Shown here piece by piece: positions 47,253-56,188 of a stretch of DNA of 64,000 nucleotides. The stretch is taken from NCBI RefSeq assembly GCF_000515415.1, contig NZ_KI911783.1, positions 1,168,392-1,232,391 on the forward strand, read 5' to 3'. How positions within the stretch are numbered: the stretch's first letter is position 1; each line of letters begins with the position of its first letter. This stretch comes from Bradyrhizobium sp. WSM1417 (GTDB taxonomy: Bacteria; Pseudomonadota; Alphaproteobacteria; Rhizobiales; Xanthobacteraceae). A program made the translations under genes and the position numbers. The notes under the pieces were generated by a model. The model worked only from the letters and a program-made list of their open reading frames with translations, searched no databases and was not told where the DNA came from.

Positions 47253-48893
47253 ATGAGAACACAGGTGCTGGTGGTGGGCGCCGGGCCCGTCGGATTGACC
47301 GCGGCGATGGATCTGGCTTCCCGTGGGATCGACGTCGTGGTCGCGGAGATCCGCCATGCCGGCGATCCGCCCAGCGTCAAATGCAATCACGTCTCGGCGC
47401 GTTCGATGGAGATCTTCCGCCGGCTCGGCGTTGCCGCAAAGCTGCGCGACGCAGGCCTGCCCGCAGATTTCCCGAACGACTGCTCCTATCGGACCACAGC
47501 GACCGGCATCGAGCTGTGCCGCATCGACATTCCCTCGCGCGCGCGTCGCTACAGCGCCACCGGTGGCCCCGATACCTGGTGGCCGACGCCCGAGCCGCCG
47601 CACCGGGTCAACCAAGTCTATCTCGAGCCGATCCTGTTCAGCCATGCCGCCGCTCAGTCGCGCATCACCATTCTGGCGCGCACGGAAATCACGGACATCG
47701 AGCAGAATGACAACCATGTGGTCGCAATGGCGCGCGACCTCGACCGCGGAAGCTCGCTCCGCATCGAGGCCTCCTTTGTGATCGGTTGCGATGGTAGCCA
47801 TTCCCTGGTTCGCAAATCGATCGGTGCCAACCTGTCCGGCACGCCGGTGATCCAGCGCGTGCAATCGACCTTCATCGAAGCGCCGCAGCTTAAGGAGCTG
47901 ATGGGCGCGCACAAGCCAGCCTGGATGGTGCTCTCGCTCAACCCGCGACGCTCAGGCACGACGGTGGCGATCGACGGTCGTGACCGCTGGCTGATCCACA
48001 ATCACCTGAAGCCAGACGAGCCCGAATTTGATTCGGTCGATCGGGACTGGGCCATCCGCGCCATTCTCGGTGTCGACGAGCGCTTCGAATACCGCGTCCT
48101 CAGCAAGGAGGACTGGGTCGGCCGCCGGCTTGTCGCCGATCGCTTCCGCGACCGCAGGGTCTTCATCTGCGGCGACGCCGCGCATCTGTGGATGCCATAT
48201 GCGGGCTACGGCATGAATGCGGGCATTGCGGACGCCGTCGACCTGTGCTGGCAGGTGGCGGCGCATCTGAACGGGTGGGCGCCGGCTTCGATCCTCGATG
48301 CCTACGAGGCGGAGCGTCAGCCCATCACCGAACAGGTGTCGCGCTTTGCCATGGAGCATGCGATGAAGATGATGGCGCAGCGTGGCGGAGTCTCCGCGGA
48401 GATCGAGGACGACACGCCGCGCGGCCACGCGGCGCGCGCAGCGCTGGCCAGGGCGGCCTACGATCTCAACGTGCAGCAATATTGCTGCGCCGGATTGAAC
48501 TTCGGCTATTATTACGATGCCTCGCCGATCGTTGCCTACGACGGCGAGACGCCGCCGGCCTACGCGATGGGCAGCTTCACGCCCTCCACGGTGCCGGGCG
48601 CTCGCGCGCCGCACCTATTTCTGCGGGACGGGCGATCGCTCTACGATGCCTTCGGCGCCGGCTACACTTTGCTGCGGTTCGATCCGGCGATCGATGTGGC
48701 GCCATTGAAGTCTGCCGCAGAGCAGCGCGGCATTCCGCTCGCGCTGGTCGACATCGCGCCGGACGAAGCGAACGGCGCGTATGCCGAGAAGCTGGTGCTG
48801 GCGCGGCCCGATCAGCACATCGCCTGGCGCGGGCAGGCCGCGCCCGCGGACCCACAAGGCTTGCTGACGCGCATTACTGGCGCTTCGGCGTAA
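47253..48893 (+). CDS. FAD-dependent aromatic monooxygenase (PHBH/MhpA-like)
   Basis: This 546-residue group A flavin monooxygenase has the FAD motif VVGAGPVGLTAAMDLASRG at its start, the middle motif GCDGSHSLVRKSIG, and the second FAD motif GDAAHLWMPYAGYGMNAGI. The C-terminal thioredoxin-like part is short and lacks obvious cysteines. It probably hydroxylates a phenolic compound; the substrate is unknown. The ATG at 47253 puts the FAD motif at residue 7. It is followed by a TctC-type binding protein, so uptake and hydroxylation of a related compound is a reasonable guess. Confidence 0.9.
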   Translation: MRTQVLVVGAGPVGLTAAMDLASRGIDVVVAEIRHAGDPPSVKCNHVSARSMEIFRRLGVAAKLRDAGLPADFPNDCSYRTTATGIELCRIDIPSRARRYSATGGPDTWWPTPEPPHRVNQVYLEPILFSHAAAQSRITILARTEITDIEQNDNHVVAMARDLDRGSSLRIEASFVIGCDGSHSLVRKSIGANLSGTPVIQRVQSTFIEAPQLKELMGAHKPAWMVLSLNPRRSGTTVAIDGRDRWLIHNHLKPDEPEFDSVDRDWAIRAILGVDERFEYRVLSKEDWVGRRLVADRFRDRRVFICGDAAHLWMPYAGYGMNAGIADAVDLCWQVAAHLNGWAPASILDAYEAERQPITEQVSRFAMEHAMKMMAQRGGVSAEIEDDTPRGHAARAALARAAYDLNVQQYCCAGLNFGYYYDASPIVAYDGETPPAYAMGSFTPSTVPGARAPHLFLRDGRSLYDAFGAGYTLLRFDPAIDVAPLKSAAEQRGIPLALVDIAPDEANGAYAEKLVLARPDQHIAWRGQAAPADPQGLLTRITGASA

Positions 48894-48987
48894 GGCGATT
48901 TGAAGCGGACGGTCTCGCGGCGAAGTCCGTCAGGACGTGGTTTACAAAGTCGTGGTTCACAAACAAGAACGCACCGGGGAGGATAAC

Positions 48988-49968
48988 GTGTTTCACGTTG
49001 TAAGCCGCCGCATTTTGGCCGTGCTGACGGCCGCGAGTTTCGCCGTGCTGCCGCTGGAGGCGGGCCGAGCGGCCTATCCCGAGCAATTGATCAAGATCAT
49101 CGTGACCTTTCCGCCCGGCGGCAGCGCCGATACCGTCATCCGCGCGCTCGAACCGCTGGTCACTGCCGAGCTCAAACAGGGTCTCGTGATCGAGAACCGC
49201 GCGGGTGCTGGAGGCAACATCGGCATGGCCGCGGTCGCGCAGGCCAAGCCTGATGGCTATACGCTCGGCGTCGCGCCGGCAGGTAGCCTGACGGTGAATC
49301 CGCATCTCAATTCGTCGATGCCGTTCGATCCGAAGGATCTTGCGCCGATCACCCTGCTCGCGGAAATTCCCTTCGTGCTGGTTGCGTCCACGAACGTGCC
49401 GGCGCATACGGTCACGGAAACGATCGCGCTCGCCAAGGCCAAGCCGGGCGCGTTATCGATCGGGCATGGCGGCAGTTCGACGGCCATGCACTTGACCGCG
49501 GCACTGTTCACGCAGAAGACCGGGATCGCGATGGAGCTGGTCCCCTATCGCGGGACCGCGCCCGCGACGGTCGACGTTCTCGCAGGCCATGTCCCCTTCG
49601 CGGTGCTGGATATCCCCGCATCGAGGCAACTGATCCTCGAAGGCAAGCTCAACGCCATCGGTGTGTCGTCTGCCCAGCGTCTTTCGTCCTTGCCCGATGT
49701 GCCGACACTCGCCGAGAGCGGGATTGCGGGTTTCGAATCCGTTGGCTGGTTCGGGCTGGTTGCTCCGGCCGGCACGCCAGCCGATATCGTCGGCCGGTTG
49801 AACGAAGCCTTCGGAAAAGCCCTGAAGGACCCTTCGGTGGTCGAGAAGATCCGGACGCTTGGCGCAGAGCCTGCACCGACCTCGCCCGAGCAGTTCAGCC
49901 GCTTCATCCAAAGCGAAAGCTCGAAATGGGGCAAGCTGATCAGTGAAGCGGGCATCAAGGCGAATTAA
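48988..49968 (+). CDS. tripartite tricarboxylate transporter substrate-binding protein (TctC/Bug family), copy 2
   Basis: The 326-residue protein has a signal peptide (HVVSRRILAVLTAASFAVLP) and family blocks VTFPPGGSADTVIRALEPLV, VIENRAGAGGNIG, and PAGTPADIVGRLNEAFGKAL. The GTG at 48988 is chosen because GGGGAGGAT lies just upstream; an in-frame ATG at 48937 lacks an SD and would bury the signal peptide. It lies 94 bp after the monooxygenase. No membrane subunits of a tripartite system are nearby. Confidence 0.9.
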   Translation: MFHVVSRRILAVLTAASFAVLPLEAGRAAYPEQLIKIIVTFPPGGSADTVIRALEPLVTAELKQGLVIENRAGAGGNIGMAAVAQAKPDGYTLGVAPAGSLTVNPHLNSSMPFDPKDLAPITLLAEIPFVLVASTNVPAHTVTETIALAKAKPGALSIGHGGSSTAMHLTAALFTQKTGIAMELVPYRGTAPATVDVLAGHVPFAVLDIPASRQLILEGKLNAIGVSSAQRLSSLPDVPTLAESGIAGFESVGWFGLVAPAGTPADIVGRLNEAFGKALKDPSVVEKIRTLGAEPAPTSPEQFSRFIQSESSKWGKLISEAGIKAN

Positions 49969-50031
49969 GTATAGCCCAGCCAGACGATTCCGCCCCGCGT
50001 AAGTCATTGATCCTACAGCCGCCGTCTACTG

Positions 50032-50061
50032 TGCATGGGGTTGTTTTCGCGCTTTTTTGTT
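50032..50061. repeat. short dispersed repeat, copy 2 (TGTGCATGGGGTTGTTTTCGCG)
   Basis: TGTGCATGGGGTTGTTTTCG followed by CGCTTTTTT matches 26993-27023 closely, differing by a G/A, one T and one C. It lies in the 179-bp gap before the second EamA gene. Function is unknown. Confidence 0.7.
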
Positions 50062-50147
50062 GTCGGACCCCGGAAGGCTTACAGGTAATCGTCGCGACAC
50101 CGGCTGGCCTCTCCAGTTGGATCACCACCGACAAGGGCGAGACAAAC

Positions 50148-51008
50148 ATGCAATCTTCCGCCACGGGCTGGGGCAACGGGCTTCTCGGCGTCATCATCTT
50201 CAGCGGCTCGCTGCCGGCGACGCGCGTGGCGGTCGGCGGGTTCTCCGCACTGTTCCTGACCTCGGTGCGCGCGGTCATCGCGGCGCTGATCGGCCTGGCC
50301 GTGCTCGGCCTGCTCCGTCAGGCGCGGCCTCAGCGGAAGGATCTCGTCTCGCTCGCCATCGTCGCCATCGGCGTCGTGGTCGGCTTTCCCTTGCTGACGG
50401 CGCTTGCGCTCCAGCACATCACCTCGGCGCATTCGATCGTCTTCATCGGGCTCTTGCCGCTGTCGACCGCGATCTTCGGCGTGCTGCGCGGCGGCGAGCG
50501 GCCGCAGCCGATGTTCTGGCTGTTCGCGGTTCTGGGCAGCGCCACGGTCGCGGGCTTTGCGCTGTCCAACGACGGCACCGCATCGCTCACCGGCGATCTC
50601 TTGATGGTCGCTGCGATCGTGCTGTGCGGGCTCGGCTATGCCGAAGGCGCCGCGCTGTCGCGCCGGCTCGGCGGCTGGCAGGTAATCTCCTGGGCGCTGC
50701 TGCTGTCGCTGCCGCTGATGGTGCCGGTCGCGATCTGGAGCTGGCCGTCGACATGGAGCGGCATCGATGTGCCCGCCTGGATCGGGCTCGCCTACGTCTC
50801 GGTCTTCAGCATGTTCGTCGGCTTCATCTTCTGGTACCGCGGGCTTGCGATCGGCGGCATCGCCCGCGTCGGCCAGTTGCAGCAGCTCCAGCCGTTCTTC
50901 GGTCTCGCGCTTGCAGGCCTGCTTCTGCACGAACCCGTTGCCTGGAGCATGATCGTCGCGACCGCGCTGGTGGTCGCATGCGTCTTCTTCGCGCGGCGGT
51001 TTGCCTGA
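50148..51008 (+). CDS. EamA/DMT-family transporter, copy 2
   Basis: The 286-residue protein is made of two EamA repeats with about ten membrane helices (GNGLLGVIIFSGSLPATRVA, VLGLLRQ, LVSLAIVAIGVVVGFPLL, and a second set from LLMVAAIVLCGLGYAEGAAL). The start MQSSATGWGNG follows GGGCGAGACAAAC. It resembles the RhaT/EamA group of metabolite exporters. It is convergent with the LysR gene, whose stop lies 18 bp away. Confidence 0.88.
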   Translation: MQSSATGWGNGLLGVIIFSGSLPATRVAVGGFSALFLTSVRAVIAALIGLAVLGLLRQARPQRKDLVSLAIVAIGVVVGFPLLTALALQHITSAHSIVFIGLLPLSTAIFGVLRGGERPQPMFWLFAVLGSATVAGFALSNDGTASLTGDLLMVAAIVLCGLGYAEGAALSRRLGGWQVISWALLLSLPLMVPVAIWSWPSTWSGIDVPAWIGLAYVSVFSMFVGFIFWYRGLAIGGIARVGQLQQLQPFFGLALAGLLLHEPVAWSMIVATALVVACVFFARRFA

Positions 51009-51026
51009 GGCCGAATGGATCTGGCC

Positions 51027-51962
51027 TTACGTCTTGCCCGGTTGCGGCTTTTCAATGCCCGGCAGCTGCGCGATTCCCTTGGCGAGAAAATCGACCAGCA
51101 GCCGTACCCGCGCGATGCCGGACCGCTCCGGAACGAGCAGCATGTTGAGCGGAACGGAAGGCGGCGCGTAGTCTTGAAGCACGTGCTCGAGCTGGCCGGA
51201 GGCAAGAAGGTCGTCGACGAGCCAAAGATGGGCCGGCGCGATGCCTCGCCCGGCCACGAGCGCCTCGCGTGCGGCAAGTCCGTGATCCACCCGCAGCCGC
51301 CCTGCGAACGGCACCACATGGCGGCCGCCGCGGCGCCCGTGCAGCACGAGCACGTCGCTGCCGGCGATGTTCGACATCCTGACACCCTCATGGCTGGCGA
51401 GATCCTGCGGGCGCGTGGGCCTGCCACGCGAGGCCAGATAGCCCGGTGCGGCCACAAGCACCCGCCGCGACTGACCAAGCAGCCTGAGCTTCATCGAGCT
51501 GTCGGTGAGCGGCCCCAGACGCAGCGCAATATCGACACCTTCCCGCACCAGGTCGATCCGCTCGTCGGTCAGGCTGAGATCAACCGCCACGTCCGGATAG
51601 CGGTCCTGGAACGCGAAGATCAAACGACTGACGTGGAGCACGCCGAAAGCGGCGGTGCAGGAGACGCGTACCGTTCCGGCAGGCGCGCCGCGTGTGCTGC
51701 GCGCCTCGTCGCCCGCGAGTTCGACCAGGCGCAGGATCTGCACGCAGTCGGCGTAGTAGCGGCGCCCCTCCTCCGTCATCGTCACGCTGCGCGTGGTCCG
51801 CGTGAGCAGCGGCACGCCGACGGCCTGCTCCAGTTCCCGAAGGTGCCGCGTCACTGTCGACTGGCCGAGACCAAGCTCGCGGGCGACCGCGGACAGGCTG
51901 CCGCGCTCGGCGACCCGCACGAAGCTGCGCATGCGTTCGAGCGTCACGTCCGATCTATCCAT
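51027..51962 (-). CDS. LysR-family transcriptional regulator, copy 2
   Basis: This 311-residue LysR regulator has an N-terminal HTH (ERMRSFVRVAERGSLSAVAR, then LGLGQSTVTRHLRELEQ and LLTRTTRSVTMTEEG) and a C-terminal effector domain. It is divergent from an NAD(P)H quinone reductase gene with 93 bp between the starts, which is probably its target. Such CrgA/YhjC-like regulators often respond to quinones or electrophiles, but that is inference. Confidence 0.92.
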   Translation of the reverse strand: MDRSDVTLERMRSFVRVAERGSLSAVARELGLGQSTVTRHLRELEQAVGVPLLTRTTRSVTMTEEGRRYYADCVQILRLVELAGDEARSTRGAPAGTVRVSCTAAFGVLHVSRLIFAFQDRYPDVAVDLSLTDERIDLVREGVDIALRLGPLTDSSMKLRLLGQSRRVLVAAPGYLASRGRPTRPQDLASHEGVRMSNIAGSDVLVLHGRRGGRHVVPFAGRLRVDHGLAAREALVAGRGIAPAHLWLVDDLLASGQLEHVLQDYAPPSVPLNMLLVPERSGIARVRLLVDFLAKGIAQLPGIEKPQPGKT

Positions 51963-52055
51963 ATTTCGGCATGATCCTATCCATTGGCGACAACTACCGA
52001 ATTGCAGCCGTGGACGCTACCTGGTGGCTCGAAATCATCAACCAAGGAGCTGATC

Positions 52056-52910
52056 ATGAAAGTGTTGATCGTCTTCGCGCATCCCGAGCCGCGCTCCCTC
52101 AACGGCTCGCTCCGCGATGTCGCCGTCAGAGAACTTGAGGCTGAGGGACACGAGGTGCGGGTGTCAGACCTTTACGCCCAGGGATGGACATCCGAGGTAG
52201 GCCGCGCCGATTTTCCGCTGCTGCCGCCGGACGCGCGGCTGGCGCCGGCCGCCGCCTCCAAGCAGGCGTTCGAGTCGGGCACACTCACCGCGGACGTCAA
52301 GGCCGAGATCGAGAAGCTGCTGTGGGCGGACGTTCTGATCCTGCAATTCCCGCTGTGGTGGTTCAGTATGCCGGCCATCCTCAAGGGCTGGGTCGACCGC
52401 GTGTTCGCCTACGGTTTCGCCTATGGTGTCGGCGAGCACAGCGACAAGCGGTGGGGCGACCGTTACGGCGAAGGCAGGCTAGCGGGCAAACGCGCAATGC
52501 TGATCGTGACCGCCGGTGGCTGGCAGGAGCATTATTCGGCGCGCGGGATCAACGGGCCGATCGACGACCTGCTGTTCCCGATCAATCACGGTATTCTCTA
52601 TTATCCCGGATATGACGTGCTTCCGCCGTTCGTCGTCTACAAGGCCGACAAACTGGACGAAGCCGGTTTCCAGGCGACCGCCGAACATTTGCGCGAGAGG
52701 ATGCGAACGCTTGCGACGACATCGCCGATTCCCTACCGGCGCCAGAATGGCGGCGATTATTTGATTCCGAGCATGCAGCTCCGCGCGGGGCTTGAGCATT
52801 CCGGCGCGACCGGTTTCGCGCTTCACGTCGAGCAGGCCGAGGCACGCAGCCCGAGTGGTGCGGCGAGCTCCATGCGCTCGACGATGGATCGTTGCGCGGC
52901 AACGGCGTAA
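52056..52910 (+). CDS. NAD(P)H dehydrogenase (quinone), flavodoxin-like fold
   Basis: The 284-residue protein starts MKVLIVFAHPEPRSLNGSL, a typical NQO1/MdaB/KefF start. The flavin-binding and catalytic loop reads QFPLWWFSMPAILKGWVDRVF, followed by a GYG-like TAGGWQEHYS. The last 60 residues are unlike other members and low in complexity (SGAASSMRSTMDRC), so the C-terminus may be frayed or recently altered. The ATG follows a strong AAGGAG. Paired with a divergent LysR, it suggests quinone or electrophile detoxification. Confidence 0.88.
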   Translation: MKVLIVFAHPEPRSLNGSLRDVAVRELEAEGHEVRVSDLYAQGWTSEVGRADFPLLPPDARLAPAAASKQAFESGTLTADVKAEIEKLLWADVLILQFPLWWFSMPAILKGWVDRVFAYGFAYGVGEHSDKRWGDRYGEGRLAGKRAMLIVTAGGWQEHYSARGINGPIDDLLFPINHGILYYPGYDVLPPFVVYKADKLDEAGFQATAEHLRERMRTLATTSPIPYRRQNGGDYLIPSMQLRAGLEHSGATGFALHVEQAEARSPSGAASSMRSTMDRCAATA

Positions 52911-52930
52911 TCCGTCGCGCGCGAGCGACA

Positions 52931-54139
52931 TCACCCCATCACCGTCCGCGTCAGCGTGCTCCGCGCAAACTTCTTCAGCGGCATCGGCTTGCCGAACAGA
53001 AAACCCTGCACGAGGTCGAAGCCGAGCTCGTTCGCGGCGACCAGGTCGGCGCGGCTCTCGACGCCCTCGGCGACGGCGCGCACGCCATAGCCATGCGAAA
53101 GCTCGACGATGTGGCGGCACACCGTGCGCTTGAGGCGATCGGTGCCGCTGCCGGTGACGAAGTGCCGGTCGGCCTTCAGCTTGATGAAGGGAATTTTGCC
53201 CAAGTCCATCAGCGACGGCCAGTTGGCGCCGAGATTGTCGACCGAGAGGCCGATATTGTGCAGACGCAGTTCGCGGGCGACCTCGACCAGGAGATCGAGG
53301 TCGCGGATCGCCTCCTCGCTGTCGATCTCGATCGTCAGCCCGCCGAACGCCGGATGCGTCGGCATGCGGCGGCAGAGGTCGCGCACGGCCTGCGGCTCCT
53401 TCAGATATGACGCCGGCAAATTGATCGCGAGGTCGACCGGGCTCTGCTGCTCCAGCAGATAGTGCCAATCCTGCATGGCGCGCTCGATCACGAATTCGGA
53501 GAGGTCGCGCAGATTCGGGTCGTGCTCTTCGGGGATGAAATAGGCCGGCGGCACTACGCCCCAGGTCGGATGCCGCATCCGCACCAGCGCCTCGGCGCCG
53601 TTGCGGATCAGCGTGCGCGCGTCGATCTTGGGCTGGTACCAGAGCTCGAGCCAGCCGGCGTGGAGGGCCTCGCCGACATGCACGGCCGGGCTCGGCGCCG
53701 GCTCCTCGGGCAACAGCATGGCGACGCGGTCGCGCAGTGTCTCCGCGGCAAAGGGCGTGGTCAGCGGCGGCAGCATCTTGAGGCCGTATTCCTCGCCGAC
53801 CTGCTGCACCGCCCTGACGATGATCGACTCGCGGGCGCCCACAGTCAGAACCCTGCCGTCGAAGGCCTCGCGCACCAGCGTCTCCAGAAATGTGCCGGGC
53901 TCGATGCCGTCGGCGGCGATGCCGAGCAGGATCAGGTCGGGCAATTCGCTCGTCAGCACGCTCTGCAGCTCCTCGGCGCTGGCGCATTCGGTGGTGACGA
54001 AGCCGAGATCCTCCAGCACTTCCGCGAGAAACGCGCGAAGATGGCGCTTGCCGTCGGCGACGCATGCGCGCGGCTTCACCTTTCGCCGTCCGAAGGTCTT
54101 CGGCCTTCGTTCGGCGAGTTCTACAATTTCGTCGTTCAT
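52931..54139 (-). CDS. EAL-domain protein with degenerate receiver domain
   Basis: The 402-residue protein has an N-terminal REC-like fold (about residues 22-140) in which the usual phospho-Asp position reads LLG (Gly73) rather than LLD. An EAL domain follows (about 160-395). It keeps EAL itself (residues 183-185), Asn240, Lys320, Glu358 (AEGVES) and Gln378. The usual DDFG loop reads DNLG (D301-N302), and the ExTE-type block reads EIDSEE. Such changes can weaken or abolish c-di-GMP hydrolysis, leaving a binding role. The ATG at 54139 is preferred over 54190. It is first on the left of the signalling region. Confidence 0.88.
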   Translation of the reverse strand: MNDEIVELAERRPKTFGRRKVKPRACVADGKRHLRAFLAEVLEDLGFVTTECASAEELQSVLTSELPDLILLGIAADGIEPGTFLETLVREAFDGRVLTVGARESIIVRAVQQVGEEYGLKMLPPLTTPFAAETLRDRVAMLLPEEPAPSPAVHVGEALHAGWLELWYQPKIDARTLIRNGAEALVRMRHPTWGVVPPAYFIPEEHDPNLRDLSEFVIERAMQDWHYLLEQQSPVDLAINLPASYLKEPQAVRDLCRRMPTHPAFGGLTIEIDSEEAIRDLDLLVEVARELRLHNIGLSVDNLGANWPSLMDLGKIPFIKLKADRHFVTGSGTDRLKRTVCRHIVELSHGYGVRAVAEGVESRADLVAANELGFDLVQGFLFGKPMPLKKFARSTLTRTVMG

Positions 54140-54684
54140 CGCAAGCACTCCCGTTCCGTGCCGGTGTGTTAGCGACGTGAGCAGTTTCAAATATGGAAGG
54201 CTTCAGTCGATTGTCGAATTATCTGGGTAACGTTAAAGCACCCATCATGTCTAAAATTGTCCGGGTCTCGTTCGAGAAGTTTTTACCCCTGCCCGCGCAT
54301 CGGGCGCAGGGTTGCGACAATCACGGGAGATTTCGCGACGTGCAGTAAGGCTGCATGCGCGCGCACTGTCCTGCAATTGGACCAAGCCGCGCGCGCCTCG
54401 CCCAATTGAATAATGGAGCGCCTCAATTGCGCGTCAAGCGCGCATTTTTCCCGGTTCGCTCGTGACGGTTCTGCGACAATGCGTCGGTGCGCGCTGGCGC
54501 CAATGTGAAGCACATCACAAGCGGATTGCTGCACGTGCGCTATTGCTCTGGGCAGCCGGTGGTGGGCTGTCGAGGATCGCAGCAATGACGTCGCGGCGAA
54601 TAATGTATTGGTGGTTCAGGTTCGTGCTGTCAGGGCGATTTCTCGATCGCTTCCTGTGCCTGCCGCGCGCGCATTAGCGCGGGA
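54140..54684. other. 545-bp intergenic region between EAL gene and unknown gene
   Basis: I see no convincing gene. Two weak frames (54462-54677 plus, 54283-54585 minus) lack ribosome-binding sites and known motifs. The stretch holds CAATTG repeats (54373-54440) and GCGCGC runs. The promoter of the EAL gene is probably in the right-hand AT-rich part (54180-54280). Confidence 0.5.
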
Positions 54685-55848
54685 TCAGGTTTGGCCGATC
54701 AGCTTGCGCAACGCGGCCGCGCCGTCCTCGATCGCATCGCGTCCCTTCCAGGCCAGATAGGACAGCTTTCCACCGAGCGTGTCGTGGCTGCGCAGCCGGC
54801 GCGAGCCGAGAATGTGGCCGACGTTGGAAGGAAAGCGGCTCACCTCAGCGGCCACCAGCGTCGCGATCGCGTCCATCAATTGCTGGAGGCGAATGCCCCA
54901 TTCGCAATGCTCGATGCCGTCGATCCGCACCTTGAGCGCATATTCGGTGTCGTAGATCTCGGCGAGCAGGTCGCGTGCGATCAGCACCCGGTTGTGCCGG
55001 AGCGCGATGCGCAAGGCGAGGCGCCTGTCGTCGAGCTGGTCGAGCACCATGTGAACGACGCAGGCATAGGGCGTGGCGGCGACATCGGCGGCGCTCTTGC
55101 TCGCGGCGGCCTTGGTGGCAAGGCGCACCAATTGCCAGAACGTCTTCAGCCGCCGCGCCACCAGCGTCAGCGCGAACGGCAGCGCCTCGGGATGGGCCTT
55201 CTTGAAGCCGTCCAATCGGGCGGTGATCTGGTCAACCTGGCCGTCGTCGAATTTCGCGATCTTTTCGGGCAGCTTTTCGTTGAACTTCGGCAGCGCGGCG
55301 CCGGCGCGCAGCACGTGCTGCATCTTCTTCACGTCGTCGAAGGCGGTGCGCGATGCCGTATATTGCGCGAGCTTGCCGCGCGCGAACTCGGTGCTCTCCG
55401 CTGACGCGAGGGTGCTCTCGAGAACCTTGACGACCTTGATCTGGAAGGTCGATGCGATCTTTTGCACTTCCTTGTGGTTGTTGGCGGCGACCTGGTCGCT
55501 GATCGCCTTGATGTAGTCGCGCGCCATGGTCGGCAGCAGGTCGCGGCAGATCCACTCCCAGATCGGGGTGAGGGTGTTGCGCGAGATCCGCCCCATATTG
55601 GCATGCTCGGGCGCGCCGTCGATCAGGAGCAGCTCGAGCGGCGCAAAGAAATGACGCGAGGGACTGGTGGCGCGCGCCTGGCTCGATCCGTCCTTGCGAA
55701 ATTCGGCGCGCAACCGGGACTGGAGGTCGGACGAGCCCGGCATGTCGATGCCGCACAGCTCAAGCCGTTCGAGTTCGCTGAGCAGGCAGCTGCGCGACAG
55801 CGGCGTCAGCTTCTGCAAGAAGTTCGATAGCTGGTCGATCTCGTTCAT
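54685..55848 (-). CDS. conserved-looking hypothetical protein, 388 residues
   Basis: I do not recognise this protein. It is soluble (no signal peptide or membrane segments), largely helical, with Lys/Arg-rich repeats of helices. It begins MNEIDQLSNFLQKLTPLSRS, has a basic middle section (around 115-215), and ends KLSYLAWKGRDAIEDGAAAL. Two short Trp-containing motifs (WEWICRDLLPTMARDYIKAI and ECEWGIRLQQ-like EHCEWGIRLQQ) may be structural. A GGAAG lies upstream of the ATG. Its place between an EAL-domain gene and a LuxR-type regulator suggests a signalling role, but no domain supports this. Confidence 0.8.
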   Translation of the reverse strand: MNEIDQLSNFLQKLTPLSRSCLLSELERLELCGIDMPGSSDLQSRLRAEFRKDGSSQARATSPSRHFFAPLELLLIDGAPEHANMGRISRNTLTPIWEWICRDLLPTMARDYIKAISDQVAANNHKEVQKIASTFQIKVVKVLESTLASAESTEFARGKLAQYTASRTAFDDVKKMQHVLRAGAALPKFNEKLPEKIAKFDDGQVDQITARLDGFKKAHPEALPFALTLVARRLKTFWQLVRLATKAAASKSAADVAATPYACVVHMVLDQLDDRRLALRIALRHNRVLIARDLLAEIYDTEYALKVRIDGIEHCEWGIRLQQLMDAIATLVAAEVSRFPSNVGHILGSRRLRSHDTLGGKLSYLAWKGRDAIEDGAAALRKLIGQT

Positions 55849-56188
55849 GGCACGCAATCTTCCGCAACGATTCCAGCAGGCCTATCGGCTGCATGCATGG
55901 AGGCATTTGCGCGCTCTCAGTTGCGACATAGAGAAGCAAGCCGCCGTTAATATATCTGTAAAATCCGGCGCCGGAGGTATTCGGCGCGGATCGGATCGTT
56001 AAGAACGCTTCGGGTCATCCGCCCAGGATTTGAGCAGATTCATCAACCTAAGAATGTTGAGGGTCGTTGCTACTCAAGCATAAAGTGTGCCTGTGCCGGG
56101 GTTTCAGCATAAAACTGCCGAATTCACCGTAGTCTTACGGAGCGAAAAGTTAACCACAGATCGCGTCGGGTTCCGCTAAACGAGTGAC
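55849..56188. other. 340-bp divergent intergenic region
   Basis: This region lies between the starts of the unknown 388-residue gene and the LuxR-type gene and must hold both promoters. It contains an AT-rich stretch (55946-55960) and a small dyad CCGTAGTCTTACGG (56129-56142). No gene is visible. Confidence 0.55.

Noticed and set aside
54283..54677. Two short frames (54283-54585 minus, 54462-54677 plus) in the gap after the EAL gene
   Set aside because: They overlap each other, lack ribosome-binding sites and have no conserved-looking segments.
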